From Sodalinema lacuna_A (GTDB lineage Bacteria > Cyanobacteriota > Cyanobacteriia > Cyanobacteriales > Geitlerinemataceae): a DNA stretch of 64,000 nucleotides. Positions within the stretch are counted from its first letter, which is position 1. Every line of letters starts with the position of its first letter. Below the pieces are notes generated by a model that saw nothing but the letters and a program-made list of their open reading frames with translations, was not told the DNA's origin and searched no databases. The stretch covers positions 89,690-153,689 of the forward strand of contig FSSI02000005.1 in the NCBI GenBank assembly GCA_900149785.2, given 5' to 3'. The position numbers and the translations under genes were made by a program. Positions 41,432 to 51,198 of the stretch are shown here, piece by piece.

Positions 41432-42448
41432 GTGTGGGTCACGTCCTCTCTAACAACCGCCCTGAGTCCCGCTAATGTTGCCTTAGGGAATTTTGATGGT
41501 GTGCATCTTGGCCATCAAGCGGTGATTGCAAAAATTCTACATCAGACCCCTCAACGGGATTTGTCCGTCTCTCAGGTTCTCGGTGAACGCCATGACCCTG
41601 ACGCGGGATCTCGCCTCAAGCCAGAACGTGGCGATCGCAGCTACGCCACCGTCGTCTCCTTTACCCCCCATCCCCAAGAGTTTTTTAGCGGCCAACGGCG
41701 ACCACTGCTGACCCCAGTTAAAGAAAAAGTCGAGCAGTTGCGATCGCTCGGTGTCGAACAACTGGTCCTGCTTCCCTTCACCAAGGCCCTAGCCCGGCTC
41801 AGCCCCGAAGCCTTCGTCGACGAAATTCTCTGTCGTTACCTCAACGCTCAACGAGTCAGCGTCGGTGAAAACTTCCACTTCGGCCGTCATCGCTCCGGCA
41901 ACAGTCAGCGGCTGCGAGAGATTAGCCAACAGTACCACATCGATACCTGCATCAGCGGACTGCAAGAACTCGATGGCGATCGCATCAGTAGTTCCACCAT
42001 TCGCCAAGCCCTAGCCGCCGGAGAAATCCAACCGGCCAACCGCCTCCTCGGTCGTCCCTATCGCCTCAACGGAACCGTAGAACTCGGACAACAACTCGGC
42101 CGCCGCCTCGGCTTCCCCACGGCCAACCTCAAGCTTCCCGACGATAAATTTCTACCACACTGGGGGGTTTACAGCACCTGGGTCCAACTCGACGATGGAA
42201 GCCACCACCCCGGTGTCATGAATCTCGGCTGTCGCCCCACCGTCGCCGGCGATCGCCCGAGCGTCGAAGTGCATCTCCTTGATTGGGACGGCGACCTCTA
42301 CGATCGCCCCCTCAGCCTCCATCTGATGACCTTTCTACGTCCCGAACAGCAGTTCCCCGGTCTCGATGCCCTCACGGCCCAAATTCGCCAAGATTGCCAA
42401 ACCGCGCGATCGCACCTAGAGACCCTTCCCTTCCCCCACCGTCTCTGA
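41432..42448 (+). CDS. ribF: Bifunctional riboflavin kinase / FAD synthetase
   Basis: A 338-residue enzyme making FMN and FAD. The N-terminal nucleotidyltransferase domain has ALGNFDGVHLGHQAV and VSFTPHPQEF, with SSSTIRQAL at its end. The C-terminal flavokinase domain has GRRLGFPTANL and GVMNLGCRPTV. It starts with GTG (MWVTSSLTTAL), a common cyanobacterial start. It is followed 17 bases later by the MoxR gene on the same strand. Confidence 0.95.
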   Translation: MWVTSSLTTALSPANVALGNFDGVHLGHQAVIAKILHQTPQRDLSVSQVLGERHDPDAGSRLKPERGDRSYATVVSFTPHPQEFFSGQRRPLLTPVKEKVEQLRSLGVEQLVLLPFTKALARLSPEAFVDEILCRYLNAQRVSVGENFHFGRHRSGNSQRLREISQQYHIDTCISGLQELDGDRISSSTIRQALAAGEIQPANRLLGRPYRLNGTVELGQQLGRRLGFPTANLKLPDDKFLPHWGVYSTWVQLDDGSHHPGVMNLGCRPTVAGDRPSVEVHLLDWDGDLYDRPLSLHLMTFLRPEQQFPGLDALTAQIRQDCQTARSHLETLPFPHRL

Positions 42449-42464
42449 CCCCATCACCGCCACC

Positions 42465-43379
42465 ATGGATCATCTACAACCCCTACAACGACTCCGTGAC
42501 AACCTCAGCAAAACCCTTGTGGGCAAAGATGAGGCCGTGCGGCTAGTCATCGTGGCTCTCCTTGCCGGGGGCCATGCTCTCCTCGAAGATGTCCCCGGTG
42601 TCGGTAAAACTCTCCTGGCCAAGTCCCTGGCCCAATCCATCGGCGGCAAATTTCAGCGCATCCAATGCACCCCAGACCTTCTGCCGACAGATATTACTGG
42701 CACCAACATCTGGAACCCCCAAAGCGGTAGCTTTGAATTTCTACCGGGTCCTGTCTTCGCCAACGTCTTACTGGCCGACGAAATTAACCGGGCCACCCCC
42801 CGCACCCAATCAGCCCTTCTCGAAGTGATGGAAGAAAAACAAGTCACCGTCGATGGCCAATCACGACGAGTTCCCCAACCGTTTTTCACCATCGCCACCC
42901 AAAACCCCATTGAATATCAAGGAACCTTCCCCCTTCCCGAAGCACAAATGGATCGCTTCATGCTCTCGCTGTCCCTCGGCTACCCCAGTGAAGCCGAAGA
43001 ACTACAAATGTTGCAGGGGTTAGCCAGCCGTATCCCCGTGGACCAACTCCAACCCTGTTTGAGTCTCGAGGAGTTACACCACCTTAGCCAACAGGTGGCC
43101 ACCATTGCCGTTGAAGCGCCCTTGCAGCAATATATGGTGAATTTAGTCCGTAGCACCCGCGTTGATGATGACGTGACCCTCGGAGTCAGTCCCCGAGGTG
43201 CGGTGGCTCTACAACGGGCCAGCCAAGCCTATGGTTTCCTAGAAGGGCGGACTTATACCACTCCCGATGACGTGAAATTCATGGCCCCCCACGTTCTCAC
43301 TCACCGTCTGATTCCGGCGGGTGGCCGCAAGGGAGAGGCGATTATTGCCCGCTTACTCGAAACGGTTCCTATCCCCTAA
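42465..43379 (+). CDS. MoxR-family AAA+ ATPase
   Basis: A 304-residue ATPase. Walker A is in EDVPGVGKTLLAK, Walker B in LLADEINRATP, sensor 1 in IATQNPIE, and the ISPRGA-type sensor 2 region in GVSPRGAVAL. MoxR proteins act as chaperones for metal insertion or complex assembly, usually with a von Willebrand A partner gene; none is adjacent here. It follows ribF closely and overlaps the 3' end of the convergent bvdR gene by 27 bases. Confidence 0.92.
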   Translation: MDHLQPLQRLRDNLSKTLVGKDEAVRLVIVALLAGGHALLEDVPGVGKTLLAKSLAQSIGGKFQRIQCTPDLLPTDITGTNIWNPQSGSFEFLPGPVFANVLLADEINRATPRTQSALLEVMEEKQVTVDGQSRRVPQPFFTIATQNPIEYQGTFPLPEAQMDRFMLSLSLGYPSEAEELQMLQGLASRIPVDQLQPCLSLEELHHLSQQVATIAVEAPLQQYMVNLVRSTRVDDDVTLGVSPRGAVALQRASQAYGFLEGRTYTTPDDVKFMAPHVLTHRLIPAGGRKGEAIIARLLETVPIP

Positions 43380-44366
43380 GCTGATAGGTAAGCGTACAGG
43401 CCGATCTTGTGCCGCCGCCTGCCGGACCGCTTCGGCCACGGTGAGGGTATAGAGGCTTTGACGAGGATCGAGATAGAGGGGTTGTCCCTGACAGAGATAA
43501 TCTAAGACTCGCTGCATATCTTGGGCAAATAGGCCCCGTCGAGAGCCGACGGCGATCGCCTCGTGTTGCTCTCCCTGACGCAGTTGGCCTCCGTCTGGGG
43601 TCAGATGCAGTAGGCCCCCAACGCCTCGCGCTTCTAGCAGATGTTCTTTCTCCGTAAAGCGATCGCCCTTGCCATAGATCACATCGGCAAAGACTCCTGA
43701 GGTAAACCGTAATTGGGCTTTGCACAGACAAGCTCGATAATAGTCTGACTCGGCTCCGGGCCAAATCCGAGTCTGGGCGGTGACAGACTCGACTTGACCA
43801 AAGACAGACACCAGACGATGTAGGCGCGACAGTGCGCCCATGAGGGGAAAGCCAAATTGCTCTGGGGAATAAGTCCAACGCTGAGGAGCGGGATGTTTGG
43901 GGTTAATGGTGCAATAGCGTACATCACTGACTCCGCCGAGATGGGGCAGATAGTCGAGAAAGGCTCGGTGCAGCCCTCCGAGGAGTTCAATATGGGCGAT
44001 ATGGAGCAGTTTCTGCTGCTGTTGAGCCAGATCGAGGAGTGTTTGGGCTTGGGCAGGATTAAGAGCCAGGGGATATTCCGCTAGCACGTGTTTGTGTTGA
44101 GTGAGGGCGGCATGGACGATCGCCGCTCGTTGATGATTGAGGCTAGAGATGACCACGAGATCAATATCGTCTCGGTCGATGAGTTGTTGCCAATCTCGAC
44201 AGGGGGCCGCCTGCCAGGGGTTCGCAAACGCACAGGTCTTTTCCCAGGTGCGGCCCGCCACAGCCACGAGCTGAGCGCGCGGATCCTGTTCAAGGGCCTG
44301 CGATCGCCAGCGAGCCACAAACCCAGTTCCCACTAAACCTACGCGAATCGGCGGTTCTTCGAGCAT
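43353..44366 (-). CDS. bvdR: Biliverdin reductase (Gfo/Idh/MocA family)
   Basis: A 337-residue NAD(P)H oxidoreductase. The Rossmann motif is VGLVGTGFVARWR and the EYPLAL segment is family-typical. Regions HIELLGGLHRA, PAPQRWTYSPEQFGFPL and VGSRRGLFAQD agree closely with what I recall of the cyanobacterial BvdR (Slr1784), which reduces biliverdin to bilirubin and affects phycobilisome assembly. A generic sugar dehydrogenase of the same superfamily is the alternative. The C-terminus overlaps the MoxR gene. Confidence 0.82.
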   Translation of the reverse strand: MLEEPPIRVGLVGTGFVARWRSQALEQDPRAQLVAVAGRTWEKTCAFANPWQAAPCRDWQQLIDRDDIDLVVISSLNHQRAAIVHAALTQHKHVLAEYPLALNPAQAQTLLDLAQQQQKLLHIAHIELLGGLHRAFLDYLPHLGGVSDVRYCTINPKHPAPQRWTYSPEQFGFPLMGALSRLHRLVSVFGQVESVTAQTRIWPGAESDYYRACLCKAQLRFTSGVFADVIYGKGDRFTEKEHLLEARGVGGLLHLTPDGGQLRQGEQHEAIAVGSRRGLFAQDMQRVLDYLCQGQPLYLDPRQSLYTLTVAEAVRQAAAQDRPVRLPISLGDRNRFE

Positions 44367-44678
44367 TTCTCTGTTTTTCTAGTCTCAGCCTGTTTAATCA
44401 TCACTCTAACCCAGTTCTGTCCAAGCCTTGAGGTGTTGAGACTCCAAGAGTTGGATTGACGTATTTTCAGATGGGCCGGATGCGATCCATAAGCAAATCC
44501 ACATTGAATTAGGAATTATTATAATAAATTTCGTTACAACGATTCCCGATCTAGGGGTTGCATCCGTTAGCTTTTCCCGTAATATCAGAGATAGAAGATA
44601 CCTAAACAACTCAGGTCGGTGTCCAAGATGCCGATTTGTAAGATTAGGAAAACTTATAGATATAGAGAGGATCATTTC
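44367..44678 (+). promoter_or_regulatory. Promoter region of the ferredoxin gene
   Basis: A perfect TATAAT lies at 44520-44525 within an AT-rich block; no good -35 box is found at 17 bases, so an activator may be needed. That gives a leader of about 150 bases. AGAGAGG sits 9 bases before the ATG. No gene is seen in this stretch. Confidence 0.45.
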
Positions 44679-44978
44679 ATGGCTACTTACAAGGTCACGC
44701 TCGTTAACGAAGAGCAAGGTCTCAACACGACGATCGAAGTTCCCGATGACGAGTACATCCTCGATGTCGCCGAAGAGCAAGGTTTAGATCTGCCTTACTC
44801 CTGCCGTGCTGGCGCTTGCTCGACCTGCGCTGGTAAACTCACCGAAGGAGGCATTGATCAGTCTGACCAATCCTTCCTCGACGATGACCAAATTGAAGCG
44901 GGTTACGTGCTGACTTGCGTGGCTTACCCCACCTCCGACTGCACCATCGAAACCCACCAAGAAGAAGCGCTGTACTAG
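44679..44978 (+). CDS. petF: Plant-type [2Fe-2S] ferredoxin (photosynthetic, PetF)
   Basis: A 99-residue ferredoxin that carries electrons from photosystem I to FNR and other enzymes. Cluster ligands are Cys42, Cys47, Cys50 (SCRAGACSTC) and Cys80 (LTCVAYP). The acidic surface and the C-terminal EEALY are those of the major photosynthetic ferredoxin. The start at 44679 (MATYKVTL) has a strong AGAGAGG site; an upstream in-frame start is spurious. Two hairpin terminators follow, consistent with a highly expressed single gene. Confidence 0.97.
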   Translation: MATYKVTLVNEEQGLNTTIEVPDDEYILDVAEEQGLDLPYSCRAGACSTCAGKLTEGGIDQSDQSFLDDDQIEAGYVLTCVAYPTSDCTIETHQEEALY

Positions 44979-44997
44979 AAAAAGTTTTTTAAGGTGC

Positions 44998-45026
44998 GAC
45001 GCTGACTGAGTGAGTCGGTCAGCGTC
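44998..45026 (+). terminator. First hairpin after petF
   Basis: GACGCTGAC (44998-45006) and GTCAGCGTC (45018-45026) are perfect 9-bp complements with an 11-base loop, followed by TTGT. Confidence 0.75.
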
Positions 45027-45055
45027 TTGTATCCCAACAGCTTAAACGCAAACGC

Positions 45056-45093
45056 AACCCGCAACGAAGCAATCTGCTTTGGCGCGGGTTTTT
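45056..45093 (+). terminator. Second terminator after petF
   Basis: AACCCGC (45056-45062) pairs with GCGGGTT (45084-45090), with an inner AAGCA/TGCTT stem, followed by a T-run to 45093. Confidence 0.8.
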
Positions 45094-45156
45094 CGCGGCC
45101 GGCACCGGCGATCGCAGACCGGCCAGACTATACTAGAGGCGATCGCCCCCAAAGCT

Positions 45157-45191
45157 ACCTAAGTTTGCCACCTAAGTTTGCCACCTAAGTT
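45157..45191. repeat. 13-bp tandem repeat before the glycosyltransferase start
   Basis: ACCTAAGTTTGCC is repeated at 45157 and 45170, with a third partial copy at 45183 ending four bases before the ATG at 45196. The repeat replaces any clear ribosome site. Confidence 0.85.
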
Positions 45192-45195
45192 GTTA

Positions 45196-46194
45196 ATGCC
45201 TAAAGTTAGCGTTTGTATCCCCACCTATAACCGGCAAACCCTGCTTCCCTTTGCCGTAGACAGTGTCCTCAAACAATCATTTCAGGATTGGCAACTGATT
45301 GTCTGTGATGATGGGTCCACCGACGAAACCCCCACCTTGATGCAGGCCTACGAACAGCAAGACGATCGCATTCGCTACCTACGCCATCCCCAGAATATCG
45401 GCAAAAGCAACAACATGCGCTCCGGCTTTGATGCCGCCGAGGGAGACTACTTTATCAAATTCGACGACGACGATCGCCTCACCCCGGAATTTCTCACCCA
45501 GATGGTGGCCATCTTAGATGACCATCCCCAGGTAGATTTTGTCAGTTGCGACCATTGGCTGATTGACGAAACCAACCAGCGCGATGCAGCCGCCACACAA
45601 GAAAACTCTCGCTATTGGGGACGTGACTCCCTCTCGACTGGAATCATCGAGAACTTGCTGGAAGTGGTGTTTATTCAGCAAAGTCTGCAAGTCGGAACCA
45701 CCCTCTTTCGCAAACCCGCCTTAGACGCGGTGGGGTTCATGCGGGCCGACTTGCAAAACTGCGAAGATAATGACCTCTTAGTGCGGCTGGCCCTAGCCGG
45801 AAACGTCGGCTATTACCTCGATGACTGTCTCATGGAATATCGAGTCCACGCCGAACAGCAAAATCTTCAGCGGGATATCCGCTATCTCGAAGATAAACTC
45901 AAATACCTAGAGTATTTCGACTTTCACGACCGCGCCTCCTTAGAACAAAACCGACAACAGCGTCTCCAAGACACCCGCCTATTACTCGGCCTACGCTACA
46001 TCGAAGCCAATCAACTCCATCAAGGCCGAGAGATTCTACGAGAGTATCGACAACAGGATACATCCAATCGTAAAGCCATCTTTGGCCTGACCCTCTCCTA
46101 CCTTCCCGCCGCTGTTCGGGGGAAACTCTGGAATTTGGCCCGCCGCCTCACCCCTCGCTCCTATATGGAACAGATGCGTCAAGGAAATTCGTGA
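45196..46194 (+). CDS. Family 2 glycosyltransferase
   Basis: A 332-residue GT-A fold enzyme: VSVCIPTYNRQTLL at the N-terminus, LIVCDDGSTDET, and the metal-binding FDDDDRLTPEF. A later NCEDNDLLVRLALAG segment matches the acceptor/ED region. A helical C-terminus follows. It probably adds a sugar to a surface polysaccharide or lipid; donor and acceptor are unknown. The start at 45196 (MPKVSVC) is preferred over an upstream non-ATG start inside the repeat. Confidence 0.88.
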   Translation: MPKVSVCIPTYNRQTLLPFAVDSVLKQSFQDWQLIVCDDGSTDETPTLMQAYEQQDDRIRYLRHPQNIGKSNNMRSGFDAAEGDYFIKFDDDDRLTPEFLTQMVAILDDHPQVDFVSCDHWLIDETNQRDAAATQENSRYWGRDSLSTGIIENLLEVVFIQQSLQVGTTLFRKPALDAVGFMRADLQNCEDNDLLVRLALAGNVGYYLDDCLMEYRVHAEQQNLQRDIRYLEDKLKYLEYFDFHDRASLEQNRQQRLQDTRLLLGLRYIEANQLHQGREILREYRQQDTSNRKAIFGLTLSYLPAAVRGKLWNLARRLTPRSYMEQMRQGNS

Positions 46195-46259
46195 ATCACC
46201 TCTGACCCCTGGAGGACTCGCAGCGGAAAAAGGGTCCCCCTTGGCGTTATGATAGAGTC

Positions 46260-47171
46260 ATGGCAACCATTGATATCCTTGGGGTCAAACACGTTTACGA
46301 GTTAACTGATCCCGTCCCTAACGGTTCTGTGTTGGTCTTCATTCACGGTTGGCTGCTTAGTCGTCACTATTGGCAGCCTGCCATCGATCGCCTATCGCGA
46401 TCGCACCAATGCTTAAGTTACGATTTACGGGGCTTTGGCGACTCCCAACTGTCCCCGGATTGTCCGTCTCCCATGGGGTATAGTCCCGCAGACTATGCCA
46501 AAGACCTAGACCACCTGCTCGCACAACTCAATCTCAACGAAGTCTGGCTCGTGGGCCATTCCCTCGGTGGCACCTTGGCCTTGTGGACGGCTCATTTATT
46601 CCCCGAGCGAGTGAAAGGAGTGGTTTGTGTCAACGCCGGCGGTGGAATTTACCTCAAAGAAGAATTTGAACGCTTCCGAGCCGTCGGCCAGCGCATTGTC
46701 CAATGGCGATGGCGCTGGTTCAGTCAAGTTTCTGCCATTTGCTGGCTGTTTACCCGAGCTGCCGTGGCTCAGCCTCTATCCTTTGCGTGGGGACAACAAC
46801 GAGTGATTGATTGGGTGATGGCCGATGCTGATGCGGCCTTAGGAGCGCTTCTCGACTCGACCACGGAGGAGGAGGTGCATCGCTTGCCCCATATTGTCTC
46901 GCAGCTTCAGCAACCGGTCTATTTCATTGCCGGGGCCAAGGATATGATTATGGAACCGAAATATGTCCATCATCTGGCCAGTTTTCACCCCCTGTTCAAA
47001 CGCTGTTGCGGCGCGAATGTCATCGAACTCGACGGCTGCGGCCATCTCTCGATGTTGGAACAGACCGACCAATTGCTGCACCATCTCGAAGAGATTATTG
47101 ACGCCAACGTTGTCGAGGATGACGTTGTCGAGGATGACAGCGCCAAGGATAGCGCCGATAACACCCTCTAG
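46260..47171 (+). CDS. Alpha/beta hydrolase
   Basis: A 303-residue alpha/beta-fold protein. The nucleophile elbow GHSLGG has Ser101; the oxyanion HGW motif is FIHGWLLS; the catalytic His is in GCGHLSMLE and the acid in AGAKDMI. The substrate is not known. The last 20 residues are acidic and repetitive (VVEDD twice), coded by a short tandem repeat near 47107-47136. The stop overlaps that of the opposite-strand gene by 4 bases. Confidence 0.88.
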   Translation: MATIDILGVKHVYELTDPVPNGSVLVFIHGWLLSRHYWQPAIDRLSRSHQCLSYDLRGFGDSQLSPDCPSPMGYSPADYAKDLDHLLAQLNLNEVWLVGHSLGGTLALWTAHLFPERVKGVVCVNAGGGIYLKEEFERFRAVGQRIVQWRWRWFSQVSAICWLFTRAAVAQPLSFAWGQQRVIDWVMADADAALGALLDSTTEEEVHRLPHIVSQLQQPVYFIAGAKDMIMEPKYVHHLASFHPLFKRCCGANVIELDGCGHLSMLEQTDQLLHHLEEIIDANVVEDDVVEDDSAKDSADNTL

Positions 47172-50100
47172 GATTCGCGGTTGACCACTGGGGGGTCTGA
47201 CTCGACTGGGGGTGACTGATCTTGGCTGAGGAATTCAAAGGCCTGGGCGATGAATTGGGCGCAAATTTGCGGGGAGGCTTCATAGAAGTGACTCCAGGCG
47301 GCAGCTCGGTCTTCATCATAGCGGTCAATCCGTTCAGGATAACGCTGTTGCCACGACAGGCGCACGGCGTGACCGATGAGGATGTCTAAGACAATATAGT
47401 CGTCGATTTCTAGCTCGGGGTTGCGATCGAAAATTGCCTGTAACTCCATTAAGGCTTCAATGGTGAGATGGCGATATTGGGGAGCGGGAATTTTGTTTAA
47501 CAGCCGTTCAACCCGTAGGGCAAAGTTTTTCTCCCCTGGTGTCATCTCGGCTAGGATGTATTCACTCTCGATGCGGTTGCGACTTTCGAGTTTATCGCCA
47601 ATGACGAGGCCCTTACAATTCTGGAGGATTTGCCAGACTCGGGGATAAAACTGTTTGGGAACCCGTCCGGCGGCCCCATCTCGTTGACGCTGACGTAACC
47701 AGTCGTCGGGGGGAGTTTCCTCGGTCATGTCTTGGGGGAGAACCCGCCAGTCAATGCTGGTTTTGGAGGATTTGATATGTAGGGATTCTTGCTCTTGTAG
47801 GCGACGGTTAAAGCCTGTGTAACCGGCGATCGCATCCCGCAGGCGAGTTTGAATCTCAAAGGGACTCAGTTGCATCAGGTGACTGTAGGCTTCATCCTGA
47901 GTCATGGCAAACTCACTGACAATTTCGCTCGTGAGCAGCAAAATGAGATAGCCGACGCGCAGGGTTAACAGGCCATCAAATAAGTTGGGTTCAGCTTGAA
48001 TCATTAAACCCAGGTAGATGGCAATTTCTTGAGTGAGGACGCGATCGCGGACATCTTCATGACAGAAGCGATTGATTTTCTCCATCAGTTCGTTATGAGG
48101 GAGAGGACTGGTAATCATCGACTCCTCACTGTAGGATTTACCGATCGCTAACTGTTTTTGACGCACCACAATATCAGTGACGGCTTCGGTTAAGCCTAAA
48201 CTCGCTTTACCGAGTAACCCGGCTGCATAACGGACAACAGACCATTGAACCTCCGCCCCATCGCCTATATCAGTATGACTGGCTTTGTTATAGAGTTCTT
48301 CGAGTAAATCGGCTACCGTCACCGGGGTTCCTTCCCCTAACCCGGTGTCAAAGTCTAAGCCTTCTAAGGTGACTAGGCCATGGAGAATTTCAACTTGTTC
48401 GTAGATATTTTCCGACTCTCGTAAACGGTGAATCAACACTTGGCCATCCCGTTCGCATTCCAAGCTAAACTCCTGAGTGGGAGTGAGGGGACGACTTTTG
48501 GCCGGATTGTAGAGAAGATAGGAACTGCGTAGTTCGGCTTCGGTTTTAGAGGGTTGGGAAAATTCAAAGTCCTCTAAATCATCGATTCGCTCGGTTCCGG
48601 CGGTCAACATTAACTGATTGAGGGAACCTAAACGAACCGGGGTTCCTTTGCAGTCGCCATCCCGTAGTTGCAACATCAGTTGTAATAAGGGTTTTTGACC
48701 CGTTTCAACTAATTTACGGGTCAACATTAAGACCAGGGTGGGACGACCTAAGTTGTACCAATGACGTGAAACATAGGCGATTTCACTTTCAATTTGGGCA
48801 ACGAGAAAGTGATAGTCGAGGGTTAGATAAAACTGCTGTGGATTGACAAACGAGGGCAAAAACATAACGCGATCGCCCCGAATGCGAAAGACTTGCGCGG
48901 TGGTCAAACTGCGAACCAAACGAGTCGGTCGCCCCGTAAGATTAAGTTTATCATTGCGTCCAACTTGATGATAAATCCAGGCTAGTTCTTGGGCTTCACT
49001 GAGTTTAACTGGTTCAATTTCGGCAAGGGTTTCTGTGGCGATTCCATAACTGGCTAATTCATCTTGTAAGTCTTCATCTTCAGCCAACAACGCCACTTGC
49101 ACCACAGAAGGATAAGGCTTGCGTCGGTGTAAATGTCGCCCGAGTGGGTCAATATCTCCGATATCAATCAAGCCCTCTTCAATGATTTCTCCAAGCCAAT
49201 AGAGACTTTGCGCCCAAACCAAGGGGATGTTTTCATTAGGTAACCGGGTTTGGGAATGGGGATTCTCTCGCTCAGCGTCTAGGGCATCTTCGGGGACGTA
49301 ATACAATTCTGGAAGTAGTTTCCAGCCATCTTGATCGACTAAGATGTTTTGGATTTTCTGTCCATATTCACGGGCTGCTTCCCGATTGCCCATAAACAGA
49401 TGATTTAAATATAAATAGCAGAAAAAGAGCGGCCATTCACATTCAATGTTTTCAAACTGTTGCAGTTCTTGCGGCTCATAATGGAGGCGATTACTATCTT
49501 CGATGACCGTCTGGTGGCCATCGCGAAGAAAGCGTTTACAGCCGTAGGTTCCTTGAAGTTTATCGACGATTTTACGGTGGGTGCGATCGCGCAGCTGGCT
49601 ATCCTCAACCCCAAAGGCCGGGAAACCAATCACACTCAACAACGCCGCATCGACTTCCTTGGAGTTGGACTCCCGAGGCAGCAAGGCTTCTAGGGTAATT
49701 CGGGCGCGGGCAATGTCATCGGGGACCACATGAATCACCGAGGCCTGATCACCGCGACTGCCGAATAAATTAACACCCTGCATGGCCTCTAAAGCTGCTT
49801 TTGCCATTCCCACGGAACTCGCGTTCAGTTCCGGCTTACCATGATTGATTTTGTTGCCCCGTTCCCAAATTCCATAATCCGGGGTGCGGTAAGTCCGGCC
49901 AATGTAGTAGACCAAATTTTGCACAAAGTTGACTTCATCGAGACTAAAAACAATCTGGAGTCCCGAGGCAGTCATTTGGGATACCATCACCAGAAAAACG
50001 GAGGTGGCGTCAATCTGTAGATGTCCCCATTCATGATCTGCGACAACCGGATTACCACTACTGGTGTCGTATTTGGCATGAAGGGCATCGAGAGGATCTT

Positions 50101-50410
50101 GGGTATGTTTGAAGCGTTCGACTTTATGGGCTTGATTCATCATCGAACGTAACAACCCCCGCATCAGTTTGACGACACTCTGTTCGAGTTCGTAGGCTCG
50201 TCCCTGTTCCGCATCAATTTTGCGATACGCCAGGGCCAACCCCCAAACCGCCAAGATGCTATAGACGTTATCTCGCACCCAAGCATCGGTATAGTCGCCA
50301 TGTTCGGTGATGGCGGTACTGGCGGGGAGTAATCCACTCACGGGATGTTGTTTAGCGAGGATAACCCCTTTGATTTCGTGGTACAGGCGATCGAGTTTGG
50401 GGTTAAGCAT
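47168..50410 (-). CDS. GH15 / phosphorylase kinase alpha-beta-like protein
   Basis: A 1080-residue protein. The N-terminal half is an (alpha/alpha)6 glucoamylase-like barrel, with DYTDAWVRDNVYS, HEWGHLQIDATSVF and GIWERGNKINHGKPELN resembling GH15 active-site regions. The long C-terminal part is helical and resembles the regulatory region of phosphorylase kinase alpha/beta subunits. Cyanobacterial homologues are common and uncharacterised. No signal peptide is seen, so a cytosolic role in glucan metabolism is the best guess. It is convergent with the hydrolase. Confidence 0.85.
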   Translation of the reverse strand: MLNPKLDRLYHEIKGVILAKQHPVSGLLPASTAITEHGDYTDAWVRDNVYSILAVWGLALAYRKIDAEQGRAYELEQSVVKLMRGLLRSMMNQAHKVERFKHTQDPLDALHAKYDTSSGNPVVADHEWGHLQIDATSVFLVMVSQMTASGLQIVFSLDEVNFVQNLVYYIGRTYRTPDYGIWERGNKINHGKPELNASSVGMAKAALEAMQGVNLFGSRGDQASVIHVVPDDIARARITLEALLPRESNSKEVDAALLSVIGFPAFGVEDSQLRDRTHRKIVDKLQGTYGCKRFLRDGHQTVIEDSNRLHYEPQELQQFENIECEWPLFFCYLYLNHLFMGNREAAREYGQKIQNILVDQDGWKLLPELYYVPEDALDAERENPHSQTRLPNENIPLVWAQSLYWLGEIIEEGLIDIGDIDPLGRHLHRRKPYPSVVQVALLAEDEDLQDELASYGIATETLAEIEPVKLSEAQELAWIYHQVGRNDKLNLTGRPTRLVRSLTTAQVFRIRGDRVMFLPSFVNPQQFYLTLDYHFLVAQIESEIAYVSRHWYNLGRPTLVLMLTRKLVETGQKPLLQLMLQLRDGDCKGTPVRLGSLNQLMLTAGTERIDDLEDFEFSQPSKTEAELRSSYLLYNPAKSRPLTPTQEFSLECERDGQVLIHRLRESENIYEQVEILHGLVTLEGLDFDTGLGEGTPVTVADLLEELYNKASHTDIGDGAEVQWSVVRYAAGLLGKASLGLTEAVTDIVVRQKQLAIGKSYSEESMITSPLPHNELMEKINRFCHEDVRDRVLTQEIAIYLGLMIQAEPNLFDGLLTLRVGYLILLLTSEIVSEFAMTQDEAYSHLMQLSPFEIQTRLRDAIAGYTGFNRRLQEQESLHIKSSKTSIDWRVLPQDMTEETPPDDWLRQRQRDGAAGRVPKQFYPRVWQILQNCKGLVIGDKLESRNRIESEYILAEMTPGEKNFALRVERLLNKIPAPQYRHLTIEALMELQAIFDRNPELEIDDYIVLDILIGHAVRLSWQQRYPERIDRYDEDRAAAWSHFYEASPQICAQFIAQAFEFLSQDQSPPVESDPPVVNRES

Positions 50411-50481
50411 GGTTGGGGGAGAAGGGAACGGGTAACAGGGAACACCGGAACAGGGGACGGGTGGGATGGTTGGCTACGGTA

Positions 50482-51045
50482 CTATTTTTTGATAACGTCC
50501 TGCCATTCTAGGACGACTGGGAGCGGAATTTGTAGAGTAGCCGATCGCTCCTTCAGGGGCAAGCTTAATTCCAGAGAACTGCGGGAGGGCAGACGGTTGG
50601 CGATGTCACGGAAATCATATTCACCGATATTAGGACCTGGAGGATCTTCTGCAAAATCATCGGCAGCTTCCAAGGTGTCCCCCCGTGAGCTAGTTAACCG
50701 TAGGGGTTTGGGATGCTGAAACTCAACCGCTCCGGGAAATCCCGCCAATCGTAGATTGAGATTCCTCTGCTGGGAATCTTCAACTCGTTTGTAGAAGATG
50801 ACCTGCCAGGTGTTCCCCAAACTATCCTTGAGGGTATGGCGGGTTTGGTAAACGACTTGTCCGGGAGCTTCTGTTTGTTGTCGAATCGGGGCCGCTTGCG
50901 CCACGCTGAGGGTGGGTAAGCTCGAAAACAGGGTTCCCACCAACACCAGCAGGCCACAGAAGACGAACAGCGAATGAAGGAACCGCTGAGGGAGTCGTGT
51001 CCAAGACAGGCGAGTTAGGAAAAAATCTGGGTCTTTGTCGTTCAC
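50482..51045 (-). CDS. DUF3122 domain protein, exported
   Basis: A protein of about 187 residues. A basic N-terminus and hydrophobic helix (about 25-45) ending in AQAAP looks like a signal peptide. The mature part has VVYQTRHTLKDSLGNTWQVIFYKR and PLRLTSSRGD, which match the DUF3122 family of cyanobacterial and plastid-lineage proteins of unknown role. I chose the GTG at 51045 since GAGG lies six bases upstream; a TTG at 51051 is the alternative. The region from 50411 to 50481 holds degenerate GGGAACA-type repeats. Confidence 0.78.
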   Translation of the reverse strand: MNDKDPDFFLTRLSWTRLPQRFLHSLFVFCGLLVLVGTLFSSLPTLSVAQAAPIRQQTEAPGQVVYQTRHTLKDSLGNTWQVIFYKRVEDSQQRNLNLRLAGFPGAVEFQHPKPLRLTSSRGDTLEAADDFAEDPPGPNIGEYDFRDIANRLPSRSSLELSLPLKERSATLQIPLPVVLEWQDVIKK

Positions 51046-51198
51046 GGTCAACCTCGCAAATGCAACGCTATCGTTGAGATTTTAACGCGGTTTTCAGCCT
51101 TCTGGGTCGAATTTTCCTGACTCATTGGGGAGGTTACTGTCCATTCTCGATGGGGATATGGTAGGTTTGCCTGGAGATATCACACGTTAAGGTTTCTG